Below, one piece after another: positions 57,567 to 64,000 of a DNA stretch of 64,000 bases. Position numbers and translations under genes: made by a program. Under the pieces are notes generated by a model that was not told where the DNA came from, did no database searches, and saw only the letters and a program-made list of their open reading frames with translations. The first letter of the stretch is position 1, and every line of letters begins with the position of its first letter. Source of the DNA: Stenotrophomonas maltophilia (GTDB lineage Bacteria; Pseudomonadota; Gammaproteobacteria; Xanthomonadales; Xanthomonadaceae); NCBI GenBank assembly GCA_002363385.1, contig DEVL01000003.1, forward strand, positions 372,505 through 436,504. Direction: 5' to 3'.

Positions 57567-60161
57567 ATGTCCGTGTCCCGCCCCACCGCGTCCAAGCGCC
57601 CCGGCAGCATCGCCAACCGACTGATGCTGGGTACGGCGTTGATCGCCATGCTCTGCTTCGGTGTCACCGCCGCCATCAGCTACCGTGAAGCCAGTGCGTC
57701 GTTGGTCGATGCCTCCCGCCACACCATGCAGAGCGAAGCCCAGGCCGAGGCGCTGCGGGTGAGCGGTGATCTGTCCAACGCATTCGCCACCAGCCAGGCG
57801 CTCGCACAGAACCTGCTGGTACAGCGGGCTGCCGGCACGCTGTCGCGGGCGACGGTGTCCGCGGTGATCCACCAGCAGGTGCAGGTGCACCCGGAGTGGG
57901 TGGGCTTTGGCACGTTGTGGGAGCCCAATGCCTTCGATGGCAAGGATGCCGAGTTCGTCGGTGCCGAGGCGCACGATGACACCGGCCGGTTCATGAGCTA
58001 CTGGGCCTGGCACGACGGTGCACCGATGCAGGATGCGCTGACCGGCTATGACGTGCCCGGCGATGGCGACTGGTATCTCAAGCCGAAAGCGCTCAAGCGG
58101 CAGACCGTGGCCGAACCGTACACCTATGAAATCGGCGGTCAGAAGGTGCTGATGACCACGCTCTCCACCCCGGTGATCGATCAGGGGACGTTCGTTGGCG
58201 CGGTGACGGTGGACTTCGCGCTGGCCGCCCTGCAGAAGCACCTGGCCGCGTTGCGCCCGATGGGCGAAGGCCACGTTGAACTGATCTCGCCCGGCGGCAT
58301 CGTGCTGGCTGCGAAGGATCCGAACGAGATTGGCAAGCGTCGCGAGGATGCGCTGACCACGCAGGTACTGGCCGCGGTCAAGACCGGCAAGACGTTTGAC
58401 GCCTTCGAGCCGGATGCGGCGGGCGATGTGAAAACCTACGTGCCGCTGCGTATCGGCGGTAGCGAAGAGCATTTCGCGCTGGGGGTGATCGTGCCGCATG
58501 CGCTGATCACTGCGCAGGCGCGCGCGCTGCTGTGGATCATCCTGGCCGTTGGCCTGGGCGCGGCACTGGTGCTCAGTGGCAGCGTGTACGTGCTGCTGCG
58601 CCGGCAGGCGATCCGCCCGCTGGCCGATGCGGTCCGTCTGTCGGCCGATGTGGCCGAGGGTCGTCTGGATACGCCGTTGCCACCCGCGCGCAATGACGAA
58701 GTCGGCCGGCTGCTTGAATCCATGCAGCGCATGCGCAGCCAGCTGCGCGCCGTGATGGCCGCGCAGGGGGAGATGGCCCAGCGCCACGAGGCGGGCGAGC
58801 TGAGCTACCGGATGGACACGCAGACCTTCCCGGGCGAGTACGGCAAGATGGTGGAAGACACCAACCAATTGGTGGGCGCCAACATCGCGGTAACGCGTCG
58901 CCTGGTCGAGGTGATGCAGCGCTATGCGGTCGGTGACCTGAGCCAGGACATGGATCGCCTGCCCGGCGAGCAGGCCGCCTTCACCGCCGCGATGGATACG
59001 ACCAAGGCCAACCTGCGCGCGATCAATACCCAGATCGGCGATCTCGCCGGCGCTGCGGCAATGGGCGATTTCAGCCAGCGTGGCGACGTGGTGCGCTTCG
59101 ATCACGACTTCCGCGCGATGGTCGAAAACCTCAACACCATGATGCAGGTCAGCGACGACAACCTGCAGCAGATCTCCGCGCTGCTGCGGGCGATCGCCGC
59201 CGGCGATCTCACCGCGCGTATGCAGGGCGATTTCCACGGCGTGTTCGCGCGGATGCGTGATGATGCCAACACCACCGTGGTGCAGCTGACCGACATCGTC
59301 GGCCGCATCCAGCAGGCCACCGGCAGCATCAACCTCGCCGCCGGTGAGATTGCCGCAGGCAACAGCGATCTGTCGCGCCGTACCGAACAGCAGGCCGCCA
59401 GCCTGGAGGAAACCGCCGCCTCGATGGAGGAGCTGACCTCCACCGTGCGTCAGAACGCTGACCATGCCGTGCAGGCGAACCAGCTCGCCGCTGGCGCAGC
59501 CGATGTGGCGTCCAAGGGCGGTGAGGTGGTCGGCAAGGTGGTGACCACCATGGCCGGGATCGAGGCGTCCTCCAAGCGCATCGCCGAGATCATCTCCGTG
59601 ATCGACGGCATCGCGTTCCAGACCAACATCCTGGCCTTGAACGCCGCAGTGGAAGCGGCGCGTGCGGGCGAGCAGGGACGCGGTTTCGCGGTGGTGGCCA
59701 CGGAAGTACGCGCACTGGCGCAGCGCTCGGCGGGCGCGGCAAAGGAGATCAAGGGGCTGATCGACGACTCGGTCACCCAGGTCAGCGCGGGCTCGGCGCT
59801 GGTCCACACGGCCGGCCGCACCATGGAAGAGATCGTGACCGGCGTGCGTCGGGTCAACGACATCATGGCCGAGATCTCGGCGGCGTCGAAGGAGCAGTCG
59901 GCCGGCATCGAGCAGGTCAACCAGACCATCACCCAGATGGACGAAACGACGCAGCAGAATGCCGCGCTGGTCGAGGAAGCCACGGCGGCAGCGCGTGCGA
60001 TGGAAGAGCAGGCGCAGCAGCTGGGCACGGCGGTGGCGATCTTCCGGCTGCAGGCCCACCCGGGCACGCCGGCCGCACCGGTGCGTCGTAGTGCGCCTGC
60101 GCGCGGTGCCTCGCGCGTACCGGTGGCGGCGGTGGCGAGTGAGGAGTGGCAGACGTTCTGA
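57567..60161 (+). CDS. Methyl-accepting chemotaxis protein with dCACHE-like sensor
   Basis: Chemoreceptor of 864 residues. Two transmembrane helices (LMLGTALIAMLCFGVTAAIS; LWIILAVGLGAALVLSGSVY) flank a periplasmic sensor of about 270 residues with a cache-type pattern (FGTLWEPNAFDGKDAEFVG, YLKPKALKRQTVAEPYTYEI). HAMP-like and additional coiled segments follow (about 345-560). The signalling tip is EIISVIDGIAFQTNILALNA followed by AVEAARAGEQGRGFAVVATE. The protein ends EEWQTF, matching the xWxxF pentapeptide that tethers CheR and CheB. Sigma-28-like promoter upstream. Ligand unknown. Confidence 0.95.
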   Translation: MSVSRPTASKRPGSIANRLMLGTALIAMLCFGVTAAISYREASASLVDASRHTMQSEAQAEALRVSGDLSNAFATSQALAQNLLVQRAAGTLSRATVSAVIHQQVQVHPEWVGFGTLWEPNAFDGKDAEFVGAEAHDDTGRFMSYWAWHDGAPMQDALTGYDVPGDGDWYLKPKALKRQTVAEPYTYEIGGQKVLMTTLSTPVIDQGTFVGAVTVDFALAALQKHLAALRPMGEGHVELISPGGIVLAAKDPNEIGKRREDALTTQVLAAVKTGKTFDAFEPDAAGDVKTYVPLRIGGSEEHFALGVIVPHALITAQARALLWIILAVGLGAALVLSGSVYVLLRRQAIRPLADAVRLSADVAEGRLDTPLPPARNDEVGRLLESMQRMRSQLRAVMAAQGEMAQRHEAGELSYRMDTQTFPGEYGKMVEDTNQLVGANIAVTRRLVEVMQRYAVGDLSQDMDRLPGEQAAFTAAMDTTKANLRAINTQIGDLAGAAAMGDFSQRGDVVRFDHDFRAMVENLNTMMQVSDDNLQQISALLRAIAAGDLTARMQGDFHGVFARMRDDANTTVVQLTDIVGRIQQATGSINLAAGEIAAGNSDLSRRTEQQAASLEETAASMEELTSTVRQNADHAVQANQLAAGAADVASKGGEVVGKVVTTMAGIEASSKRIAEIISVIDGIAFQTNILALNAAVEAARAGEQGRGFAVVATEVRALAQRSAGAAKEIKGLIDDSVTQVSAGSALVHTAGRTMEEIVTGVRRVNDIMAEISAASKEQSAGIEQVNQTITQMDETTQQNAALVEEATAAARAMEEQAQQLGTAVAIFRLQAHPGTPAAPVRRSAPARGASRVPVAAVASEEWQTF

Positions 60162-60243
60162 GGCCGGCTCCTGCCGATTACTCTCGTTGGTCGGCGCGCT
60201 CCATCGCGGTGGTGCGTCGGGCGTTGATGTAAGCCAGCAGGCG

Positions 60244-60267
60244 GTGCCCGGCGCGTATGCCGGGTAC
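60244..60267. terminator. Hairpin between the convergent chemoreceptor and acr3 genes
   Basis: GTGCCCGGC - GCGTAT - GCCGGGTAC, an 8-of-9-bp stem followed on the plus strand by TTCAAT. It lies between the two stop codons, so it could serve either direction; no long U tract. Confidence 0.5.
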
Positions 60268-60287
60268 TTCAATAGGCTCGATTCGTT

Positions 60288-61352
60288 TCAATGGGGGAGT
60301 GTGGCGGTCTCATTGAAGCAGCGGCGTCCGAGGCGCAGCGCCAGATGGACCAGTACGATCAACACCGGCACCTCTACCAAGGGCCCGATCACGGCAGCGA
60401 ATGCGACCGGTGAGCCCAGCCCGAAGGCGGCGATCGCCACGGCGATGGCCAGTTCGAAGTTGTTGCCCGTTGCGGTGAAGGCGATGGCGGTGGTGCGCGG
60501 ATAGTCGCGTGCGATCCAGCGGCCCATGAAGAAGCTCAGCAGGAATTGCACGAAGAAGTAGATCGTCAGTGGGATGGCGATACGTACCGCATCCATGGGA
60601 ATGCGCACCAGATCGCCGCCCTTGAGGCTGAACATCGCCACGATGGTGAGCAGCAGTGCGACCAAGGTGACCGGGCTGATGGCGGGCAGGAAGCGCGTTT
60701 CGTACCAGTCAGCCCCGCGCACGCGCAGCAGCAGGCGTCGCCCCAGACAGCCCGCCGCAAAGGGGATGCCCAGATACACCAGCACCGCGCCGGCAATGGT
60801 CCAGGTGCTGACATCAATCACGCTGCGCTGCAACCCGAACAGCGGCGGCAACACGGTCAGAAACAGCCACGCATAGACGCTGAAGAAAGCGATCTGGAAC
60901 AGGGAGTTGAACGCGACCAGGCCTGCCACGTACTGGTTGTCGCCGCGCGCGAGCTGGTTCCAGACCAGCACCATCGCGATGCAACGGGCCAGACCAATCA
61001 GGATCAGCCCGGTCATGTACTCCGGCCGGTCGTGCAGGAACACCGCGGCCAGCGCGAACATCAGCACCGGTCCCACCACCCAGTTCTGCAGCAGCGACAG
61101 CGCCAGCACGCGCTTGTCGGCGAAGACGGCGGGGAGCGCCTCGTACTTCACCTTGGCCAGTGGCGGGTACATCATCAGGATCAGACCTGCTGCGATCGGC
61201 AGGTTGGTACCGCCAATGGTCATCGCGTCCAGCGCGGCGGGCAGGCCATCGAAGACGGTGCCCAGTACCACGCCGAGCGCCATCGCCGCGAAGATCCACA
61301 GGGTAAGCCAGCGGTCCAGAAAGGACAGGCGGGAGGTGGCACGTGTCGTCAT
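60288..61352 (-). CDS. acr3: ACR3 family arsenite efflux transporter
   Basis: Inner-membrane arsenite exporter with ten helices; 354 residues from ATG 61352. Family features are the opening LSFLDRWLTLWIFAAMALGV, MMYPPLAKVKYEALP, LIGLARCIAMVLVWNQLARG with the essential Cys, and TATGNNFELAIAVAIAAFG near the end. The frame runs back to 61463 into arsR, but that part is not conserved. It starts 25 bp after the arsR stop and is in one operon with it, so it is probably derepressed by arsenite. Confidence 0.95.
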   Translation of the reverse strand: MTTRATSRLSFLDRWLTLWIFAAMALGVVLGTVFDGLPAALDAMTIGGTNLPIAAGLILMMYPPLAKVKYEALPAVFADKRVLALSLLQNWVVGPVLMFALAAVFLHDRPEYMTGLILIGLARCIAMVLVWNQLARGDNQYVAGLVAFNSLFQIAFFSVYAWLFLTVLPPLFGLQRSVIDVSTWTIAGAVLVYLGIPFAAGCLGRRLLLRVRGADWYETRFLPAISPVTLVALLLTIVAMFSLKGGDLVRIPMDAVRIAIPLTIYFFVQFLLSFFMGRWIARDYPRTTAIAFTATGNNFELAIAVAIAAFGLGSPVAFAAVIGPLVEVPVLIVLVHLALRLGRRCFNETATLPH

Positions 61353-61377
61353 CGCGATGGGCGCGGCAGTCAACGGA

Positions 61378-61704
61378 TCAGCACGACGGCGCGCATTGGC
61401 CGGTGGCACCGCAGTCCGTCTCGCCGGCACAGCAGTTCTCGGTGAGGTAGCTGATGAGGCCATTCATCGCCTTGAAGTCGGCGCGGTAGCAGATGCTGCG
61501 CCCGCGCGACTCGGCGCTGACCAGGCCCGCCGCGCTCAGTTCCTTGAGGTGGAAGGACAGCGTGGCACCGGGAAGGCCGAGGTCGGCGGCTATTTCTCCG
61601 GCCAACCGGCCAACCCGGCCGGCCTGGACCAGCAGGCGGAAAACGCTCAGGCGGGTGTTATGACCGAGGGCGGAAAGGGCGTGGGTTGCACTGTTGTGTT
61701 CCAT
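61378..61704 (-). CDS. arsR: ArsR-family arsenic-responsive repressor
   Basis: A 108-residue winged-helix repressor. HTH residues are in LAGEIAADLGLPGATLSFHL and KELSAAGLVSAESRGRSIC. Several Cys are near the C-terminus (ENCCAGETDCGATGQCAPSC), the type of C-terminal thiol site found in ArsR proteins that bind As(III) with a C-terminal cluster. It controls acr3 downstream and possibly the divergent arsC. The start ATG is 61704; the longer upstream frame overlaps arsC and is a shadow. The operator probably lies in 61705-61743, but no clear palindrome was fixed. Confidence 0.93.
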   Translation of the reverse strand: MEHNSATHALSALGHNTRLSVFRLLVQAGRVGRLAGEIAADLGLPGATLSFHLKELSAAGLVSAESRGRSICYRADFKAMNGLISYLTENCCAGETDCGATGQCAPSC

Positions 61705-61743
61705 GTTTCTAGAATAGTCGAACAATAAATCCGGAGCAACCTC

Positions 61744-61782
61744 ATGTCCTTGCTGCACAACCCGATGCGCACCCACGCATGA
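61744..61782 (+). CDS. 12-codon leader ORF upstream of arsC
   Basis: MSLLHNPMRTHA, with GGAG (61733-61736) seven bases before its ATG. Its stop TGA overlaps the arsC start as ATGA, while arsC lacks its own Shine-Dalgarno. It probably couples translation of arsC to this leader. Whether the peptide itself has a role is unknown; it may simply be a remnant of an earlier start. Confidence 0.4.
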   Translation: MSLLHNPMRTHA

Positions 61783-62213
61783 AGGCCGTGATCTACCACA
61801 ACCCGGACTGCGCGACCTCGCGCAATGTGCTCGCGCTGATGCGCCATGCCGGCGTGGCGCCGGAGGTGGTGGAGTACCTGCGCACCCCGCCGGATCGTGA
61901 GCGTTTGATCGCACTGATCGCCGCCGCAGGCCTGCAGGTTCGCGATGCGCTTCGCCAGAAAGGCACCCCGTACGCCGCGCTGGGCCTGGCCGATCCAACG
62001 CTGGAGGACACCCAGCTGCTGGATGCGATGCTGGCCCATCCGATCCTGATCAACCGGCCCTTCGTGCAGACCGAACTGGGGGTGCGCCTGGCGCGACCCT
62101 CGGAGACCGTGCTGGAGATCCTGCCGCCGGTGCAGGCGCCGTTCCGCAAAGAAGATGGGGAGGTGGTGATCGACGCCCACGGCCGGCGCGGCACAAAAAA
62201 GCCCGGTCAGTGA
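61779..62213 (+). CDS. arsC: Arsenate reductase (glutaredoxin-type)
   Basis: Reduces arsenate to arsenite using glutathione/glutaredoxin; 144 residues. The active-site loop is YHNPDCATSRN with catalytic Cys10, followed by EVVEYLRTPPDRERL, and the conserved PILINRPFVQTELGVRLARP binds the oxyanion. Divergent from arsR-acr3. Its product arsenite is the substrate of Acr3, so the three genes form a complete resistance module. The stop codon is inside the shared terminator hairpin. Confidence 0.95.
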   Translation: MKAVIYHNPDCATSRNVLALMRHAGVAPEVVEYLRTPPDRERLIALIAAAGLQVRDALRQKGTPYAALGLADPTLEDTQLLDAMLAHPILINRPFVQTELGVRLARPSETVLEILPPVQAPFRKEDGEVVIDAHGRRGTKKPGQ

Positions 62214-62220
62214 CCGGGCT
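62194..62220 (-). terminator. Intrinsic terminator shared by arsC and the DUF2628 gene
   Basis: AGCCCGGTCA - G - TGACCGGGCT (practically AGCCCGGT/ACCGGGCT with a CAGTG loop). On the minus strand TTTTTT follows at once, a full Rho-independent terminator for the DUF2628 gene. The arsC stop codon (62211-62213) lies within the stem; on the plus strand only TCTTC follows. Confidence 0.9.
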
Positions 62221-62244
62221 TCTTCATCCAGGCGTGCGCAGTAC

Positions 62245-62634
62245 TTACCAGCGCATGCCGGCAAACGGGTTCCAGCTGGTGTCGCCCTTCACCTTTTCCA
62301 GGTAGTACGAGTAGTTGGTCGTGAGCGCGATCAGCACCGACCAGGCCATGCCGATCGCCCGGCCGACCATGTCCGGCAGGAACGCCACGATCACCATCAG
62401 CACGAGGGTGATGCCCAGGATGGTGAGCGCCTTGCGCCACATACCCAGAATCAGCAGGTAGATCCAGCTGAAGAACAGCGCGAAGAAGTTGAAGTTGATC
62501 TTGATCCTCTGGCCGAACGTCAACGTCTTGAATGCGGCCTTGAAACCAGGCGAATTGGGGGCACCGTGCTGTTCGAAGAAGTTGAAGCGGAACTGCCACT
62601 TGGGGCTGAGGGGGGAAGCAGTGTTGGAATCCAT
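62245..62634 (-). CDS. DUF2628 membrane protein
   Basis: A 129-residue protein with a cytoplasmic N-terminus (FRFNFFEQHGAPNSPGFKAA), then two or three membrane segments (FNFFALFFSWIYLLILGMW; ALTILGITLVLMVIVAFL; AIGMAWSVLIALTTNYSYYL). The pattern FNFFA-FF--IYLL--GMWRKAL is that of DUF2628 proteins, whose function is unknown. A 7-bp palindrome lies six bases upstream of its ATG. Confidence 0.85.
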   Translation of the reverse strand: MDSNTASPLSPKWQFRFNFFEQHGAPNSPGFKAAFKTLTFGQRIKINFNFFALFFSWIYLLILGMWRKALTILGITLVLMVIVAFLPDMVGRAIGMAWSVLIALTTNYSYYLEKVKGDTSWNPFAGMRW

Positions 62635-62639
62635 ATCCG

Positions 62640-62660
62640 AATCGTTGTTTGAAAACGATT
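62640..62660. promoter_or_regulatory. Palindrome upstream of the DUF2628 gene
   Basis: AATCGTT - GTTTGAA - AACGATT, perfect 7-bp arms, ending six bases before the start codon on the minus strand. In this place a bound repressor or a hairpin could block translation or transcription. No matching regulator gene is near. Confidence 0.5.
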
Positions 62661-62828
62661 ACATGATAGCGGGGCGACCTACAGAAGCACCAATTTTTCC
62701 GTGCATTCCACCCCCTCCAGCAGGCACTGCGCGCACCGTCACACATTCGTCCCGGTTTTCCGATAGGGTGCGCAATCCGCGCGGCCGGAAGCCCCGCGGG
62801 CAATGCGACGTCAACGAGATGCCATTCC

Positions 62829-63008
62829 ATGTCCACTGATGTAATGACCCCCGAGCGCCCCCAGGCAGGACCGCAGATTGCGCCGTGTCCGGTGGCCACC
62901 CAGGCGCAGCATCTGCTCGCCCAGCTGCAGTTCTCGCAGGTGAGCGCGCGCGCGCTGTCGCGCCTGCCGGTTGATGCCGACCTGGCCATTGCCGCGCCCA
63001 CCATCTGA
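62829..63008 (+). CDS. Small hypothetical protein (59 residues)
   Basis: Open frame starting MSTDVMTPERPQAGPQIAPC and ending DADLAIAAPTI. The middle (ATQAQHLLAQLQFSQVSARA) is a plausible amphipathic helix, and third-position GC is high as in real genes here. No strong Shine-Dalgarno: only GAG 10 bases before the ATG. No family recognised. It lies between the divergent DUF2628 gene and opgH. Confidence 0.4.
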   Translation: MSTDVMTPERPQAGPQIAPCPVATQAQHLLAQLQFSQVSARALSRLPVDADLAIAAPTI

Positions 63009-63523
63009 GCGGATGGACCTCGCCGAGCGTTTGGCTTGGCGACCTGCTCCCCTCGTCCTTTTGCCTCGACTCCGGGGCCGCCGCCATGCCTGGCGGACGG
63101 ATGAACTGCGCAATGCAGCCACCTACCGTGCCAGCGACAGGCGTAAGGTTCACCTTCGTGGGCCTGTCGTGGACCATCGGGTTCCTCTGTAAGATGAATG
63201 GGGAAAGGCCCACGGCACAGGGCCTGCGCCTCCGTGGTCTTGGGGGGCAGTCCACTTGGCTCGATCCAAAAGCTGAATGCGGAGAAATCACCGGTGAAAC
63301 CTTCGCACCCACCTTACAATTCGCGCCATAGACTGAGCCGCATTTTTCGTCTCAAGTCGGTTGGAGAGTTCGTGGGTTCCGGGAGTCACAGACAACAGCG
63401 GCGTGCCGGTGATCGGCCCGCACCGACAGGACGAATGCGCGTCATCGCGCGCGCCGGGCTCAGGACGCCCCTTTCCGCATCTCGCATTTCCGGCCTGGCA
63501 CGCCCTGCACAGGGACACCGCGC
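63009..63523. other. Long non-coding stretch before opgH
   Basis: About 515 bp without a convincing gene. It probably holds the opgH promoter and a long 5' leader. A moderately AT-rich part at about 63280-63365 (ACCTTACAATTCGCGCC, GCATTTTTCGTC) is the likeliest promoter location, but no firm -35/-10 pair could be assigned. Short hairpin-forming segments occur (AGGCCC/GGGCCT around 63206-63224). Confidence 0.5.
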
Positions 63524-64000
63524 ATGAGTACCCAGACCCTCCACGCCCGACTGGATGCCGGTCGGGCGACGCTGCCGGCCGAGTCGCCGTTGCCGATGCC
63601 CGAGCAGTCCCTCCAGGCAGGCGAGCTGCAGGTCCGCCGGCAGCGCACCGCGCCGCGGATGATCGGTCTGCGCCGCTTCTACATTCTGGGTGGCACCGCG
63701 GCGATGACCGCCGCCGCCAGCCGGATGATGTGGAAGGTACTGGCCGTCAACGGCATCAGCGTGCTGGAAGCCTGCCTGCTGGTACTGTTCGTGGGCCTGT
63801 TCGCGTGGATCGCGCTGTCCTTTGCCGGAGCCGTGGCCGGCTTTCTGACCGCGGTATTCGATCGTGGTTACAAGCTGGGGATCGATCCGGATGCGCCGCT
63901 GCCGACCGTGCACACGCGCACCGCACTGCTGATGCCCACCTACAACGAGGACCCGCGTCGGCTCTTGGCGGGCCTGCAGGCGATCTATGAGTCGGTGGCC
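63524..64000 (+). CDS. opgH: Glucan biosynthesis glucosyltransferase OpgH (5' part)
   Basis: Inner-membrane GT2-family enzyme that makes the backbone of osmoregulated periplasmic glucans; only the first 159 codons are in the window. Seen: a cytoplasmic N-terminus (PAESPLPMPEQSLQAGE), RRFYILGGTAAMTAAASRMM as the first membrane region, a second helix (LEACLLVLFVGLFAWIALSF), then RTALLMPTYNEDPRRLLAGL, the start of the catalytic domain, whose MPTYNED is diagnostic. ATG 63524. The E. coli partner opgG is not upstream. Confidence 0.92.
   Translation, partial: MSTQTLHARLDAGRATLPAESPLPMPEQSLQAGELQVRRQRTAPRMIGLRRFYILGGTAAMTAAASRMMWKVLAVNGISVLEACLLVLFVGLFAWIALSFAGAVAGFLTAVFDRGYKLGIDPDAPLPTVHTRTALLMPTYNEDPRRLLAGLQAIYESVA

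Noticed and set aside
57309..60272. A 987-codon open frame antisense to the chemoreceptor
   Set aside because: Shadow of the methyl-accepting protein; its sequence simply mirrors the receptor's repeats.
63040..63070. On the minus strand, GAGGCAAAAGGACGAGG resembles the 3' end of a glycine riboswitch
   Set aside because: The GAGAG-stem and the CCGAAGGGGC core are missing upstream, and no gene follows on that strand. Probably chance.

Overview
The window is high-GC proteobacterial chromosome. It is most likely Stenotrophomonas or a close Xanthomonadaceae relative. Three things support this: a GTAG-headed palindromic repeat at 20732-20753 of the type known as SMAG in S. maltophilia, an adaptor plus two RND permeases resembling SmeIJK/MdtABC, and housekeeping gene order typical of the family (tsaC-topA-GYF genes-smg-dprA-LysM // def-fmt-rsmB). 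Coding density is high. No CRISPR array, complete insertion sequence or prophage is visible.

Layout. 1-7027: RND efflux operon on the minus strand, with the last gene cut by the window edge. 7224-11784: a TRIC/UPF0126 membrane protein under a tandem glycine riboswitch, a GIY-YIG protein, an RraB-like protein, type II NADH dehydrogenase, a NYN-LOTUS protein and a glutathione S-transferase. 11845-14025: priA, whose upstream region carries an inverted pair of DnaA boxes. 14463-19490: a membrane-tethered sigma-like protein overlapping a DUF3106 protein, then a MATE pump and SppA. 19564-22306: a small lipoprotein, an SDR enzyme and two DUF4124 secreted proteins. 22350-30280: tsaC, topA, two GYF_2 membrane proteins, smg, dprA and a LysM protein, all on the minus strand. 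30407-33287: def-fmt-rsmB, which links initiator-tRNA formylation, N-terminal deformylation and rRNA methylation. 33314-38233: envelope polysaccharide/LPS genes (ArnT-like transferase, O-antigen ligase-like, GT2, glycerophosphotransferase-like). 38243-43013: two bacterial PH-domain membrane proteins, ribA, a lipid A acyltransferase and dtd. 43104-44951: rpoD with an extended -10 promoter and a strong terminator.

The stretch from about 45.0 to 49.1 kb looks accessory. It holds a HipA-family protein with its own DNA-binding domain (YjjJ type) behind two 14-bp direct repeats, a CAU-anticodon tRNA, a serine beta-lactamase-like hydrolase behind a perfect BlaI/MecI-like palindrome, and a fragment of an MFS transporter. 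From 49.1 to 53.3 kb there is a lipid A modification module: response regulator, sensor kinase, diacylglycerol kinase and phosphoethanolamine transferase. DgkA would recycle the diacylglycerol that the transferase releases. Next come a DUF5694 protein, a small monooxygenase, a SulP transporter and a chemoreceptor with a sigma-28-like promoter and a C-terminal CheR/CheB tether. An arsenic module follows (arsR-acr3 divergent from arsC, with a 12-codon leader ORF), then a DUF2628 protein and the 5' part of opgH, which runs off the end.

All family assignments come from reading the translated sequence; no database search was run.
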